The notes: generated by a model from the sequence alone, not told the origin. A DNA stretch of 64,000 nt from Actinoplanes sp. TBRC 11911 (GCF_012933445.1 NZ_JABBNC010000008.1:62001-126000); one strand, 5' to 3'. Positions 17,213 to 31,193 are shown, counted from the stretch's first letter. Translations and numbers: made by a program.

Positions 17213-18570
17213 ACCCGGGGCAGTGCCGCCATCGCCGCCGCGATCGCCTCGCCGGACAGCTCGTGGTCCTCCATCTCACCCCCCAAGAATTTCCCGTACG
17301 CCGGGAGGTCGAGCAGTCCGTGCCCACAGAGCGCGGTCAGGATCGTCTTCTCCTCCCCCGTCTCCCGGCAGCGCAACGCCTCCTCGACGCAGGCCGCGAG
17401 CGCGTGGGTCGGCTCCGGCGCCGGGATGATGCCCTCGGACCGCGCGAACGTCACACCCGCCTCGAAGCACTCCTTCTGCGACTTCGCGACCGCCTCGATC
17501 AGACCCAGCTCGTACACGTGCGAGATGAGCGGCGACATGCCGTGGTACCGCAGGCCGCCCGCGTGGATCGGGTCGGGGATGAAGTCGTGCCCGAGGGTGT
17601 GCATCTTCATCAGCGGCGTCATCCCGGCGGTGTCACCGAAGTCGTAGGCGTAGACGCCCTTCGTGAGCGACGGGCACGACGCGGGCTCCACCGCCCGGAT
17701 CACCGGCGACATCCGGCCGGCCAGCTTCTCCCGCAGGAACGGGAACGCCAGCCCGGCGAAGTTCGACCCGCCGCCGGTGCACCCCACGATCACATCCGGT
17801 ACGGCGTCCACCTTGGCGAGCTGTGCCAGGGCTTCCTCGCCGATGATCGTCTGATGCAGCAGTACGTGGTTGAGGACGCTGCCCAGCGCATAGTTCGTGT
17901 CCGGATGCTGGGCGGCCACCTCGACCGCCTCACTGATCGCGATGCCGAGCGAGCCCGGCGAATCCGGGTCGGCCGCCAGGATCGCGCGGCCCGCCTCGGT
18001 CGGCTCGGACGGCGACGGGTGCACGGTCCCGCCGAACGTCTCGATCATCATCTTCCGGTACGGCTTCTGGTCGTACGAGGCGCGCACCTGCCACACCTCG
18101 CACGCCAGCCCGAACTGCGCGCAGGCGAACGCCAGAGCCGTTCCCCACTGCCCCGCGCCCGTCTCGGTGGTCAGCCGCCGCACCCCGGCCTGGGCGTTGT
18201 AGAACGCTTGCGGCACCGCGGTGTTCGGCTTGTGCGACCCGGCGGGCGACACCCCCTCGTACTTGTAATAGATCTTCGCCGGGGTGCCGAGGGCCTTCTC
18301 CAGGCGGTGCGCCCGGTATAACGGCGAGGGCCGCCAGAGCCGGTAGACGTCGAGCACCTCCTCGGGGATGGCGACATAGGGTTCGGTGGTCACCTCCTGC
18401 TGGATGAGCGCCATCGGGAACAGCGGCGCGAGGTCCTGCGGGCCGACCGGTTGCAGCGTGCCCGGGTGCAGGACCGGCGGCGGCGGGCTGGGCAGGTCCG
18501 GGACGATGTTGTACCAGCGGCGCGGCATCTCGGCCTCGGACAGCAGAATCTTCGTTTCGGGTGTCGTCAT
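17209..18570 (-). CDS. trpB2: TrpB2-type tryptophan synthase beta-like protein
   Basis: 453 residues, a PLP enzyme of the TrpB2 branch, longer than TrpB1, with the N-terminal [14 protein letters not shown] typical of TrpB2. The PLP lysine is K114 in [10 protein letters not shown], and the phosphate-binding glycine loop is [12 protein letters not shown]. It should join indole and L-serine (or phosphoserine) to make tryptophan. No trpA or other trp gene is near, so it probably acts as a stand-alone indole-salvage enzyme. ATG 18570 is chosen as the homologous start; the open frame extends further without family resemblance. Confidence 0.9.
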   Translation of the reverse strand: MTTPETKILLSEAEMPRRWYNIVPDLPSPPPPVLHPGTLQPVGPQDLAPLFPMALIQQEVTTEPYVAIPEEVLDVYRLWRPSPLYRAHRLEKALGTPAKIYYKYEGVSPAGSHKPNTAVPQAFYNAQAGVRRLTTETGAGQWGTALAFACAQFGLACEVWQVRASYDQKPYRKMMIETFGGTVHPSPSEPTEAGRAILAADPDSPGSLGIAISEAVEVAAQHPDTNYALGSVLNHVLLHQTIIGEEALAQLAKVDAVPDVIVGCTGGGSNFAGLAFPFLREKLAGRMSPVIRAVEPASCPSLTKGVYAYDFGDTAGMTPLMKMHTLGHDFIPDPIHAGGLRYHGMSPLISHVYELGLIEAVAKSQKECFEAGVTFARSEGIIPAPEPTHALAACVEEALRCRETGEEKTILTALCGHGLLDLPAYGKFLGGEMEDHELSGEAIAAAMAALPRV

Positions 18571-18663
18571 GCCCCGATCATCGCCCGCCGCGCCGCCTCG
18601 TGGAGACTTCTCGGGGCTTCGGCCCCTCGTCGTAGTGACAAAAGCGGATGGCATGATGCTCGC

Positions 18664-19263
18664 GTGTCTCCGCCACCGGTCGCCGACGAAAAGCCGGGGG
18701 TTTCCGGTGTGGACAGGGTGGCGCTGCTGGGTGTCGTCGCCGCGCTCCTCGGCATCGTCGTGAGTCTCGTGGCGTGGCTCGTGCCCGATGGGGCGGCGCC
18801 GACCGGATCGCCGGGGGTCGGCACGACCGGTGCCGTCGGGGCCCCGCCGGGGACGGGGACGGTCGTCCGTCTGGGCGAGCTGCCGCGGGTCAACACCGAC
18901 AACCCGTTCGTCACGGTCGGATCGGCTTCCCTCGGCGGCCGGGCGTTTCCGGAGTCGATCACCCTCCAGATCGTCGACGCCGCCGGGTCCGCGTACGCCG
19001 AATTCGATGTGGGTGGGCAGTTCCGCGAGCTCACCGCCACGCTGGGGATGTCGGACACCGCGGTGGCGAAGACCGCTCAGTTCGTCATCAGCGGCGACGG
19101 AAAGTCGTTGGTCACCGTGACGGCTCGGCCCGGGGCGTCCCGTGCCGTCAAGCTCGACCTCGCCGGGGTGTCGCGATTACGCGTCACGGTCAGCGTCTTC
19201 CCGGGCGGCGCCGCGCCCTGCTGCGCGTCCGGGGTTGTCGGTTCTCCGGTCTTGCGGGGATAG
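18664..19263 (+). CDS. Membrane-anchored protein with NPCBM-like beta-sandwich domain
   Basis: 199 residues from GTG 18664. There is a short cytosolic N-terminus, one membrane helix ([20 protein letters not shown]), a Gly/Pro/Thr linker, then an external domain of about 110 residues. That domain ([44 protein letters not shown]) matches the pattern of the NPCBM carbohydrate-binding family. It ends [14 protein letters not shown], with two adjacent cysteines. The downstream membrane protein starts 6 bases after its stop, so the two are probably co-transcribed and may act together at the cell surface. Binding target unknown. Confidence 0.68.
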   Translation: MSPPPVADEKPGVSGVDRVALLGVVAALLGIVVSLVAWLVPDGAAPTGSPGVGTTGAVGAPPGTGTVVRLGELPRVNTDNPFVTVGSASLGGRAFPESITLQIVDAAGSAYAEFDVGGQFRELTATLGMSDTAVAKTAQFVISGDGKSLVTVTARPGASRAVKLDLAGVSRLRVTVSVFPGGAAPCCASGVVGSPVLRG

Positions 19264-19269
19264 GCCGCG

Positions 19270-20139
19270 TTGGACACCGAAACACCCACGCCGGTCAAGA
19301 GCCTGGTGGATTTCCTGACGTCCGTCGCCGGGCCCATCGGCCTGGTCGGCGGCCTGCTGTACTACATCGGGGTGGTGGACGCCCGCGAGTACTTCGGCTA
19401 TTTCGGCGTCGACTACGGCCTGCTCGGCTTCAGCACCGCCGACTACATCTCGCGCAGTGCCGACGCCATTCTGCCGTCCTCGGTGGTGGCCGTCGCCGCG
19501 ATCATGACGCTGTTCTTCCTGCAGGTGCTGGCGCGTCAATTCCCGCGCCTGCTGCGGTTGGGTCGCGGCGGCCCGTGGATGCGGCGGGGCCTGCTGGTGG
19601 TGGCCGCGGTGACCCTCGCGGTCGGTGCCGTCGGCTTCGCCACCACCAGCGCGGACGCCGCGTGGCGGCTGGCCTTCCCCGTTCTGATCATGGTCGCGGT
19701 GCTGTTGATCGAATCGGTCGGGAGCCGGACCGACAAGCCGCACGCCGGGCTGGCCGCGGCGCGCCGCCTGACCGTCGCGGTGACCGTGATGCTGGTGGGC
19801 CTGGTTCTGATCGCCGGCAACTCCGGTGAGCGCGCACAGCAGCGGGCCGCGGCGGACGCTCACGCCGCGGCGGTGCTCCCGGCCGTGGTGGTGTTCAGCG
19901 AGAAGGACCTGGCCATCAGCGGAAGCGGCGTCGAGGCGCTGAAGCTCACCGTGGTCGGCGGCCAGTACAACTTCCGATACAGCGGCCTTCGCCTGCTGGG
20001 CCGCGGCAACAGCGGCGTCCTGCTGCTCCCGGCCGGCTGGCGCGCCGACGCCGGCAACGCCATCCTGCTCCGCGAGGACGCGAGCATGCGCATCGACTTC
20101 ACGTCACCGGCGGCCGGCGGCGGCGCGGGCGACGACTAG
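19270..20139 (+). CDS. Multi-pass membrane protein of unknown function
   Basis: 289 residues from TTG 19270, preceded by GGGGATAGG. Four to five hydrophobic segments occupy residues ~20-180 (for example LPSSVVAVAAIMTLFFLQVLA and LLVVAAVTLAVGAVGFA). A C-terminal soluble part of about 100 residues begins VFSEKDLAISGSGVEALKLTVVGG. YFGYFGVDYGLLGFSTADY near the N-terminus is a recognisable pattern in actinobacterial membrane proteins of unknown role. Likely an operon with the NPCBM-like protein. The stop overlaps the convergent methyltransferase stop by 4 bases. Confidence 0.68.
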   Translation: MDTETPTPVKSLVDFLTSVAGPIGLVGGLLYYIGVVDAREYFGYFGVDYGLLGFSTADYISRSADAILPSSVVAVAAIMTLFFLQVLARQFPRLLRLGRGGPWMRRGLLVVAAVTLAVGAVGFATTSADAAWRLAFPVLIMVAVLLIESVGSRTDKPHAGLAAARRLTVAVTVMLVGLVLIAGNSGERAQQRAAADAHAAAVLPAVVVFSEKDLAISGSGVEALKLTVVGGQYNFRYSGLRLLGRGNSGVLLLPAGWRADAGNAILLREDASMRIDFTSPAAGGGAGDD

Positions 20140-20867
20140 CGTGAACGCAGCACCAGCAGATCGAGCGCATCGACCACCGGGCCGGTCTCGCTCGCTGCCG
20201 CCTCGCGCATGCGAGCGACACCCGCCGCGTACGCCTCGTCGCTGATCAGTTGCAGCGGAGTGTGCGCCGACCGGCGCAGCGACGCGGCCGCCTCGGCCAA
20301 CGACGACGCGGTCACCTGCGCGACCGGTTCGAAGCCCACCGTGTCGAAGCCGTCGAACGCGGTGCCGACCCGATCCACGCTCGGGAAGCGGTCCAGCACC
20401 CCGACCGCCTCCGGGAAGAACCGGAACAGCGTGATCGCCTCGTGCCGACCGGCGAATGCCGACCGGATCAGCACGACCCCACCGGGCTTGAGGACCCGGC
20501 CGATCTCGCGAGCCGCCGCCTCCAGGTCGGGGATGTGATGAATGACGGTGGACAGCCAGACCGCGTCGAGGCTCGCATCCTCGGCCGGGATGTGCCCCGC
20601 GTCTCCGGCGAGCACCGGGACGAACACCGCCCGCTCCCGCATCGCCGCCGCGGGTTCCACCGCGACGACCTCGATCTCGGGCCACCACGTGTGAAACGCG
20701 CGAGCCCAGCTTCCGGTCCCGCAGCCGAGGTCGAGCAGACGCATGCCCGGGCGCGGGCCGAAATACCGGAGGATCGCCGCCCGCCAGTTGTCCAGAGCGT
20801 CCTCGCGCAGGTGGCGGGTGGCCTCGAAGGCGGCCGCATCCGTGCTGTCGTAGGCGATGAGGGCCAT
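20136..20867 (-). CDS. Class I SAM-dependent methyltransferase
   Basis: 243 residues with a clear Rossmann methyltransferase core: motif I LLDLGCGTGSWA, acidic motif II IEVVAVEPAAAM, motif III LAGDAGHIPAEDASLDAVWLSTVIHHI and GRVLKPGGVVLIRS. It is of the small-molecule methyltransferase (ubiE/type 11) kind. The C-terminal ~100 residues are helical and presumably bind the substrate, which cannot be deduced. Next to an aldo/keto reductase on the same strand, with a 58-base gap. Confidence 0.87.
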   Translation of the reverse strand: MALIAYDSTDAAAFEATRHLREDALDNWRAAILRYFGPRPGMRLLDLGCGTGSWARAFHTWWPEIEVVAVEPAAAMRERAVFVPVLAGDAGHIPAEDASLDAVWLSTVIHHIPDLEAAAREIGRVLKPGGVVLIRSAFAGRHEAITLFRFFPEAVGVLDRFPSVDRVGTAFDGFDTVGFEPVAQVTASSLAEAAASLRRSAHTPLQLISDEAYAAGVARMREAAASETGPVVDALDLLVLRSR

Positions 20868-20925
20868 GCCGCCAACCCAACCCCTCGCGGCGTGGCGGCG
20901 GCAAGCCGGAGTGCAGCAGATAACA

Positions 20926-21819
20926 TCAGTCCTCGGGGATGACCCGGTCGAACATCGCCGGGCGCGGCACGTCCGGGTCCGGCCCGTTGCGAACGCCCCG
21001 GTCGAGGGCGTCGATCATCGACATCTCGTCCGCCGTCAGCTCGAAGTCGAAGACGCCGAAGTTCTCCGCGATGCGGGCCGGGTTGGTCGACTTCGGGATC
21101 GCCGAGCGCCCGTGCTGCAGCTGCCAGCGCAGCATCACCTGCGCAGCGGTCTTGCCGTGCCCGGCCGCGACGGCGCCGATCGTGCCGTCGCCGAGGATGC
21201 TCCGGCGCCCCTCACCGTAACCGGGGTAGAACGTGATGCCGCCGATCGGCGACCACGCCTGAGTCAGAATTCCGTGCTCGGCGTTCGTCTTGCGCACGTC
21301 CGGCTGGGTGAAGTACGGGTGCAGCTCGATCTGGTTCACGGCCGGCACGACCTCGGTGCGTTCGAGCAGGTCGGCGAGGTGGTGCGGCATGAAGTTGCTG
21401 ACCCCGATCGCCCGCACCCGCCCGTCGGCCAGCAAGGTCTCCAGCCCTCGGTACGCGGCGACCGTACGGTCGAACCGGTCGGTGGCCGGCTGATGCAGCA
21501 GGAGCAGGTCTAATCGGTCGACGCCGAGCTTGCGGGTCGCCTTCTCGAACGCGCGCAGCGTCTCGTCGTGGCCGTAGTCGCTCACCCACACCTTGGTCTC
21601 GATGAACACGTCGTCCCGTCGCAGCCCGGAGCGGCGGATACCCTCCCCGACCTGCCGCTCGTTGTTGTAGGCGGCCGCCGTGTCGACGTGCCGGTACCCC
21701 ACGTTCAGCGCCGTCTCGACAGCGGCGGAGGTCTCCTCGGGCGGGCTCTGGAAGACACCGAACCCGAGTGCGGGCATCGTGACGCCGTTGTTCAGGACAA
21801 GCTCATTCTCGTTCGCCAT
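20926..21819 (-). CDS. Aldo/keto reductase (2,5-diketo-gluconate reductase-like)
   Basis: 297 residues, an NADPH-dependent TIM-barrel oxidoreductase. The catalytic tetrad is visible: Asp and Tyr in DTAAAYNNE, Lys in ETKVW and His in LLLLHQP. The cofactor region IPKSTNPARIAENFGVFDFEL is typical of the AKR5 group. ATG 21819 is the family start; an upstream extension in frame is not homologous. Substrate unknown. No neighbour gives a pathway. Confidence 0.9.
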   Translation of the reverse strand: MANENELVLNNGVTMPALGFGVFQSPPEETSAAVETALNVGYRHVDTAAAYNNERQVGEGIRRSGLRRDDVFIETKVWVSDYGHDETLRAFEKATRKLGVDRLDLLLLHQPATDRFDRTVAAYRGLETLLADGRVRAIGVSNFMPHHLADLLERTEVVPAVNQIELHPYFTQPDVRKTNAEHGILTQAWSPIGGITFYPGYGEGRRSILGDGTIGAVAAGHGKTAAQVMLRWQLQHGRSAIPKSTNPARIAENFGVFDFELTADEMSMIDALDRGVRNGPDPDVPRPAMFDRVIPED

Positions 21820-21996
21820 GCAAACAAGCAAACACCCGCCGGTACGCCCGGGCCCAGTCCCAGCCAAAACCGGTACCGCCAATACCCCCCATCCGGCCGG
21901 TCCTCCGATGTAAACGGTCGGCGGCCGGAGCGGACATGGCGGGCGTCACACGGTCCTCATCTCTTCAGTTCAAGCTTATCAGTCTACGTTTACTAC

Positions 21997-22080
21997 ATGG
22001 AGATCGAGAACACGGCCGCCGCGCTGCAGATCGCGGTGGGGCGGCTGGCCCGGCGGTTACGGCAGACGCGACAGCTGTGA
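21997..22080 (+). pseudogene. MarR-family regulator remnant, 27 residues
   Basis: ATG 21997 opens a 27-residue frame, AALQIAVGRLARRLRQTRQL being its end, which matches the first helix of MarR regulators. It then stops at TGA 22078-22080 with the dimerisation and winged-helix parts absent. The stop overlaps the GTG start of the MFS gene, the usual coupling of a marR-efflux pair, so an internal deletion has probably removed most of the regulator while keeping the leader. The 40 bases upstream (21955-21996) are AT-richer than the surroundings and probably hold the old promoter/operator. Confidence 0.65.
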
Positions 22081-23756
22081 CCGCGACACTCACCGACACC
22101 ACGCACGACGACCGGTACAAGTGGGTGGCGCTGTCCAACACCACTCTCGGCGTGCTGATGGCCACCATCGACGCCTCCATCGTGATCATCTCGCTGCCGG
22201 CCATCTTCCGCGGCATCGGGCTGGACCCGCTGGCGCCGGGCAACATCGGCTACCTGCTGTGGATGATCATGGGCTATCTGCTCGTGTCCGCGGTCCTGGT
22301 GGTGGCCCTCGGGCGCCTCGGCGACATCTTCGGCCGCGTGCGGCTGTACAACCTGGGCTTCCTGATCTTCTCGATCGCGTCCGTGGCACTGTCCGTCGAT
22401 CCGTTCCACGCCCAGAGGGCCGCCCTGTGGCTGATCGGCTGGCGCATCGTGCAGGCGTTCGGCGGCGCGATGCTGACCGCGAACTCGGCCGCGATCCTCA
22501 CCGACGCGTTCCCCGCCCGCCAGCGCGGCATGGCGCTCGGAATCAACCAGATCACCGCGCTCGCCGGGCAGTTCCTCGGCCTGCTGCTGGGCGGCGTGCT
22601 CGCCGCTGTCGACTGGCGATTGGTGTTCTGGGTCAACGTGCCGATCGGCATCGTCGGCACCATCTGGTCGTACCGCAGCCTGCGCGAGACCGGCGTACGC
22701 CACCGCGCCCCGATCGACTGGGCCGGCAACGTGACCTTCGCGGCCGGTACGGCGCTGGTGCTGGCCGCCATGACGTACGGGATCCAGCCGTACGGCGGGC
22801 ACCCGACCGGCTGGACCAACCCGAAGGTGCTCGGCGGCATCGTCCTCGGGATCCTGCTGCTGATCGCGTTCGTCGTCATCGAGGCCCGCAGCGCCCATCC
22901 GATGTTCCGGCTGGCCCTGTTCCGCATCCGCGCCTTCGCGGCCGGCAACCTCGCGGCGCTGCTCATCGCGGTCGCCCGCGGCGGGCTGCAGTTCATGCTC
23001 ATCATCTGGCTGCAGGGCATCTGGCTGCCGCTGCACGGCTACAACTTCGAGGACACCCCGCTGTGGGCCGGCATCTTCATGCTGCCGCTCACCGCCGGAT
23101 TCCTGATCGCGGGGCCGATCAGCGGCTATTTCTCGGACCGGTACGGCGCGCGGGTGTTCTCCACGACCGGGCTGCTGCTGCTGGCGCTGTCGTTCGCCGG
23201 CCTGCTGGTCATCCCGGTGGACTTCCACTACTGGATGTTCGCGGGGCTGCTGCTGCTCAGCGGGCTCGGGCAGGGCATGTTCTCGGCGCCGAACACATCG
23301 TCCATCATGGGCAGTGTGCCGGCCGACCAGCGTGGCGTCGCCTCCGGCATGCGGTCCACCTTCCAGAACGCGGGCACGTCGCTGTCCATCGGGGTGTTCT
23401 TCGCGCTGATGGTGGCCGGCCTCGCCGGTTCGCTGCCGGCGACGCTCTCGACCGGCCTGACCGGGCAGGGCGTGCCGCACGACGTCGCCGCGTCGATCGC
23501 GTCCCTGCCGCCGGTGAGCACGCTGTTCGCCGCGTTCCTGGGCAGCAACCCGGTCGCGCATCTGGTGGGCGACAAGGTGCTCGGCACGCTGCCCCCGCAC
23601 AACGTCGCCACGCTCACCGGTCACGAGTTCTTCCCGAACCTCATCGCCCAGCCCTTCCACAACGGGCTGATGGTGGTCTTCGGCACCGCGATCGCGATGA
23701 GCCTGCTGGCCGCGCTGGCCTCGGTGCTGCGGGGCCGGCCGTCCCGGGATCGCTGA
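22077..23756 (+). CDS. MFS drug efflux transporter, DHA2 (14-TM) family
   Basis: 559 residues. It starts at GTG 22077, overlapping the MarR remnant stop as GTGA. Motif A is present as ALGRLGDIFGRVRLYNLG and motif C-like glycines as LGINQITALAGQFLGLLLGG. About 14 membrane helices are apparent, with the characteristic periplasmic stretch between the last two. Members export drugs or antiseptics using the proton gradient. With its regulator reduced to a fragment, expression may be constitutive. The DUF1304 gene begins 74 bases later. Confidence 0.88.
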   Translation: MTATLTDTTHDDRYKWVALSNTTLGVLMATIDASIVIISLPAIFRGIGLDPLAPGNIGYLLWMIMGYLLVSAVLVVALGRLGDIFGRVRLYNLGFLIFSIASVALSVDPFHAQRAALWLIGWRIVQAFGGAMLTANSAAILTDAFPARQRGMALGINQITALAGQFLGLLLGGVLAAVDWRLVFWVNVPIGIVGTIWSYRSLRETGVRHRAPIDWAGNVTFAAGTALVLAAMTYGIQPYGGHPTGWTNPKVLGGIVLGILLLIAFVVIEARSAHPMFRLALFRIRAFAAGNLAALLIAVARGGLQFMLIIWLQGIWLPLHGYNFEDTPLWAGIFMLPLTAGFLIAGPISGYFSDRYGARVFSTTGLLLLALSFAGLLVIPVDFHYWMFAGLLLLSGLGQGMFSAPNTSSIMGSVPADQRGVASGMRSTFQNAGTSLSIGVFFALMVAGLAGSLPATLSTGLTGQGVPHDVAASIASLPPVSTLFAAFLGSNPVAHLVGDKVLGTLPPHNVATLTGHEFFPNLIAQPFHNGLMVVFGTAIAMSLLAALASVLRGRPSRDR

Positions 23757-23830
23757 GGCAGCTGGAGCACACCACGATGGCGAAGCCTCGACTGCTCGGC
23801 ACGGGGCCACCCTCGTGCACAATCTCGATC

Positions 23831-24208
23831 ATGACTTATGTCGGGCAGGTCGCCGCGCTGATCGCCGCGCTCATCCACGTCTACATCTTTGTGATCGAGG
23901 CGGTGCTGTTCGGCCGGCCGGACGTGCAGGCCAGGACGTTCCGGGTGCCGCCGGAGGATCTGGCGGCCGCCCGGCCGTGGGCGTTCAACCAAGGGTTCTA
24001 CAACCTGTTCCTCGCGGTGGGCGCGGTCGCCGGGGTGATCGTGCTGCACGCCGGCAGCCGGGATGCCGGGCTGGCCCTGGTGGGGCTCGCCTGTGGCTGC
24101 ATGCTCGGCGCGGCGTTGGTGCTGGTCGCCGCCAACCCGAAGCTGGTGCGGTCCGCGGCGGTTCAGGGGGCGGCGCCGCTGATCGCGCTCGTCTTCGTTT
24201 TCATGTGA
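23831..24208 (+). CDS. DUF1304 family membrane protein
   Basis: 125 residues with four membrane helices (for example GQVAALIAALIHVYIFVIEAV). HVYIFVIEAVLFGRP and WAFNQGFYNLFLA are the conserved blocks of the DUF1304 family, whose role is unknown. The 3' end overlaps the convergent uracil-DNA-glycosylase-like gene by 8 bases. It may be co-transcribed with the MFS pump upstream. Confidence 0.85.
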   Translation: MTYVGQVAALIAALIHVYIFVIEAVLFGRPDVQARTFRVPPEDLAAARPWAFNQGFYNLFLAVGAVAGVIVLHAGSRDAGLALVGLACGCMLGAALVLVAANPKLVRSAAVQGAAPLIALVFVFM

Positions 24209-25028
24209 GGGGTGGCCACGTCCGGGCGGCCGACGGGATCGTCACGGTGATCGTGGCGCGTTTGAGCTGTGCGTCGGTGCCGGTGCGCCGGGCCCAGCCG
24301 TCCAAGGACGTCCACCACGACGGGCTTCCGGCCGGGAGGTCGGCCACCGGGATGGCCTGCAGGTCGCCGTCCTGCCAGGTGTCGCCGTAGAGGCGCTCCG
24401 GCACCGGCTCGTCCGGCTCGACATGCGCGCGCAGGTCGGGCAGGTGCTTGTTCCAGTCCTGCAGCAGGTTCGCGGTGGCGTCGGCCAGCGTGACGCCGCC
24501 CGCGGCCGAGGCGCTCTCCGGGAAGGTGGGATGCCGGATCGCGGCCAGATGCAGCCGGGCGGCCGCGGCCGGCTGCGTGTCCGCCCAGTCCCGGTAGGCG
24601 GTCTTGGCCAGCGTGCCGAGCGCGATCACCGCGGTCACCGTCTCCGGGAGCAGGAGGGCGTCGAGCCAGCGGTGCCGGTACGCGGCGATGGCCGGGTCGT
24701 GCGTGTGCCGGGTGCCGCCGCCCTGACCGAACACGCTGAACACGAACGTGTTCACCATGGTGTAGCTCGACGTGATGCCGAGCCGGGCGAGCAGTCCCTG
24801 CACGCGTTGCCCGGCCTCGCCGACCAGGATGCGGCGGGTGATGGTCTCATGGGTGGCCGGGTCCTGGCCGAGGACCAGCACCCGGGCCGTGCCGTCGAGC
24901 CGGCCGCGGTGGAAGATCGGTCCCCATTCGACGCGGAAGTCGCGCGGTGGGTAGACGTCCGGGCCGGGATAGCCGGACGCGAGGCTCCGGAAGGGTTCCC
25001 GGTCGTAGCCGGGACAGAATGGATGCAT
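24201..25028 (-). CDS. Uracil-DNA glycosylase superfamily protein
   Basis: 275 residues. The catalytic-type motif VLGQDPATHE resembles the GQDP motif of UDG-fold enzymes, and IRHPTFPESAS fits the C-terminal HP(S/T) motif. IALGTLAKTAYRDW lies between them as expected. The active-site region differs from classical Ung (GQDPYH), so the substrate may be another base lesion or the enzyme may belong to an uncharacterised branch. ATG 25028. Stands alone on its strand. Confidence 0.75.
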   Translation of the reverse strand: MHPFCPGYDREPFRSLASGYPGPDVYPPRDFRVEWGPIFHRGRLDGTARVLVLGQDPATHETITRRILVGEAGQRVQGLLARLGITSSYTMVNTFVFSVFGQGGGTRHTHDPAIAAYRHRWLDALLLPETVTAVIALGTLAKTAYRDWADTQPAAAARLHLAAIRHPTFPESASAAGGVTLADATANLLQDWNKHLPDLRAHVEPDEPVPERLYGDTWQDGDLQAIPVADLPAGSPSWWTSLDGWARRTGTDAQLKRATITVTIPSAARTWPPLT

Positions 25029-25117
25029 CAGTCATGCCTAGCCGGTCTCCGGCGGCCGTCGTGTCGGCCGGGTGACACCCCGGCGGAAAAGGCCCGACCA
25101 GCCGATACGCTCGGACG

Positions 25118-26536
25118 ATGGCCATGGACGGCGCTCGTTTGTTCGGTCGGGCCTACCGGCGCGGCGTGCTCGACGCACTCCCGCCACCGCGCCGGTCGGT
25201 CGAGGGCTTCCGCATGCGCCGGGGCTCGCGCGGGCTGACCGCGGCGGCCGCGGCGGGCGAGGCGTTCGCCTTACGCGGTGCGGTCATCACCCCGGACGCC
25301 GCGTTCGACGACGGCTTCGTGGTGGTGCACGGCGACACCATCGCCGAGGTGCGCCGGGACGCGCCGGCCGGCGTCGCGACCGTGCTCGACACCGGCGGCG
25401 TCATCCTGCCCGGGCTCATCGACCTGCACGGCCATCCCGAGTTCAACGTCTTCGCCGCGTGGGAGCCGCCGCGCCGGTTCGGCAACCGATACCAGTGGCG
25501 GTCCAGCGACATCTACCGCAAGCTCGTCCGCGACCCGCAGAACAAGCTGCTGACCGAGGTGCCCGCGCACACCCAGCTGCGGTACGCGGAGATCCGGGCG
25601 CTGACCGGCGGGGTCACCGCGATCCAGGGTGCCACCGGCGCGACGCGTCAGGAGCCGCTGGTCCGCAACGTGGACCTGTTCGTCCTCGGCCGGCAGGTGG
25701 CCCGCGCCATGATCGACCTGCCGTCCTCGAAGAACAGCCGCGACTTCCCCCGGCTGCAGCGGATCCTGACCGGCCTCGGGACCGGTGACATCAAAGCCTT
25801 CTACCTGCATCTGTGCGAGGGCGTCCGCGGCGACAAGCGCAGCACGAGCGAGTTCGAGCGCTTCCTGTCGTTCGGCGCGGCGGTCCCCGGCACCGTGCTC
25901 ATCCACGCCAGCGCCTGCGACGCCGACCAGATCCGCCAGCTCGCCGCGGCCGGCTGCAAACTGGTCTGGTCCCCACAATCCAATTTGCGCCTGTACGCCG
26001 ATACGACGCTCGCCGCCGAGGCGTTGCGCGCGGGCATGCCGGTGGCCCTGGGCGCCGACTGGCTGCCGTCCGGTTCCACCAGCCTGCTCGCCGAGATGAA
26101 GGTCGCCCGCCGTGAGCTGGCGCGGCAAGGGTTCCCGCTCGCCGCCGCCGATCTGGTCCGCATGGTGACCGCGGGCGCGGCCGAGGTCGCCGGGCTCGCC
26201 GACGATCTGGGCAGCCTGCTTCCCGGCCGGCCCGCGGACATCCTCGTCCTGGAACGGCACCACCCCGACCCGTACGAGAATGTCGCTCTTGCCGATCCGT
26301 CGTGGGTCGAGCTGGTGCTGATCGGCGGTGACCTTTCCTACGCGCGTACGGACTGGTATCGAGATCTTGCCCTGGCCGGCGGCGCCGCGACGGTGGAAAG
26401 CGTGCGCGCGTGGGGCAAGGAGATGACCCTCGACACCGGCTTCCGATCCACGCCGCAGCAGCCGTCGCCCTCGTTGTCCGCCATCCGGGGCCTGCTCACC
26501 GCCGCCTATCCGCCGGTGGGCCCGATCTACGCCTGA
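25118..26536 (+). CDS. Amidohydrolase family protein
   Basis: 472 residues of the metal-dependent amidohydrolase (imidazolonepropionase/TRZ-ATZ-like) type. The first metal site is HGHPEFN in PGLIDLHGHPEF; later ligand candidates are HLCEG, HASACD and the aspartate of GADWLPSG. The C-terminal strand region GSLLPGRPADILVLE is characteristic. Substrate unknown; the extra ~45 residues at the N-terminus before GEAFALRGAVITPD are unusual, so the start could be further in. A 696-base gene-free stretch follows. Confidence 0.85.
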   Translation: MAMDGARLFGRAYRRGVLDALPPPRRSVEGFRMRRGSRGLTAAAAAGEAFALRGAVITPDAAFDDGFVVVHGDTIAEVRRDAPAGVATVLDTGGVILPGLIDLHGHPEFNVFAAWEPPRRFGNRYQWRSSDIYRKLVRDPQNKLLTEVPAHTQLRYAEIRALTGGVTAIQGATGATRQEPLVRNVDLFVLGRQVARAMIDLPSSKNSRDFPRLQRILTGLGTGDIKAFYLHLCEGVRGDKRSTSEFERFLSFGAAVPGTVLIHASACDADQIRQLAAAGCKLVWSPQSNLRLYADTTLAAEALRAGMPVALGADWLPSGSTSLLAEMKVARRELARQGFPLAAADLVRMVTAGAAEVAGLADDLGSLLPGRPADILVLERHHPDPYENVALADPSWVELVLIGGDLSYARTDWYRDLALAGGAATVESVRAWGKEMTLDTGFRSTPQQPSPSLSAIRGLLTAAYPPVGPIYA

Positions 26537-26646
26537 CCGCGTCCGCTGGCTGCCCCTCGACGGTCGGTGTCTGTCGCCCGGTCCGGGTCCGGGAGGCGGT
26601 CGGCGCAATGGCTAGAAGCGCCATGCCCTCAAATCCCGTCGATCAT

Positions 26647-26940
26647 ATCCGATATTTCGGGTTATCGGCGTAGCCTGGATGGGCCGATGCACCGTCGGGC
26701 TGAGCGAGTGACCCCGGGCGCTCCCATCTTGTGGGACCAGCGACCGCATACTGAGACAGGCGACCAAGTCCTGGACCCAGCTTCCGCAATGTGAGACCCG
26801 CGTCCATTATGGAGTGAGTTTTGCCCGGTGATGCGGCCTTTGCGCGGCAGGCTTTCCCGGCCAGACGTGAACCTTGGAGAGTTATGGCTCGTATGTGGGC
26901 ACAACTCTCCAAGGTCCGCGAAAAGCCCACGATGTGGCTG
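26647..26940 (-). repeat. Dispersed structured repeat, copy B
   Basis: Inverted relative to copy A. GTGAACCTTGGAGAGTT at 26867-26883 pairs with 26903-26919 (15 of 17 matching), and the 19-base loop is identical to that of copy A once reversed. The body matches copy A and especially copy C. The far end has the hairpin CCGATA (26649-26654) / TATCGG (26663-26668), corresponding to the distal hairpin of copy A. Located between convergent genes. Confidence 0.8.
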
Positions 26941-26963
26941 CGATGTCCCACCCAGCGGGAAGG

Positions 26964-28501
<1,538 letters not shown>

Positions 28502-28520
28502 TTAGTGACGAGAAGGACGG

Positions 28521-28555
28521 ACGCCGTGCGAACCGGGGGGCGGCTCGCACGGCGT
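28521..28555 (-). terminator. Hairpin terminator after katG
   Basis: ACGCCGTGCGA (28521-28531) and its exact complement (28545-28555) form an 11-pair stem with a 13-base loop. On the minus strand the hairpin begins 13 bases after the katG stop at 28568. The following bases are only weakly T-rich. It probably ends the furA-katG transcript before the dialkylglycine decarboxylase gene. Confidence 0.65.
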
Positions 28556-28567
28556 GTCTCTTCTGGG

Positions 28568-31187
<2,620 letters not shown>

Positions 31188-31193
31188 TCGGGC

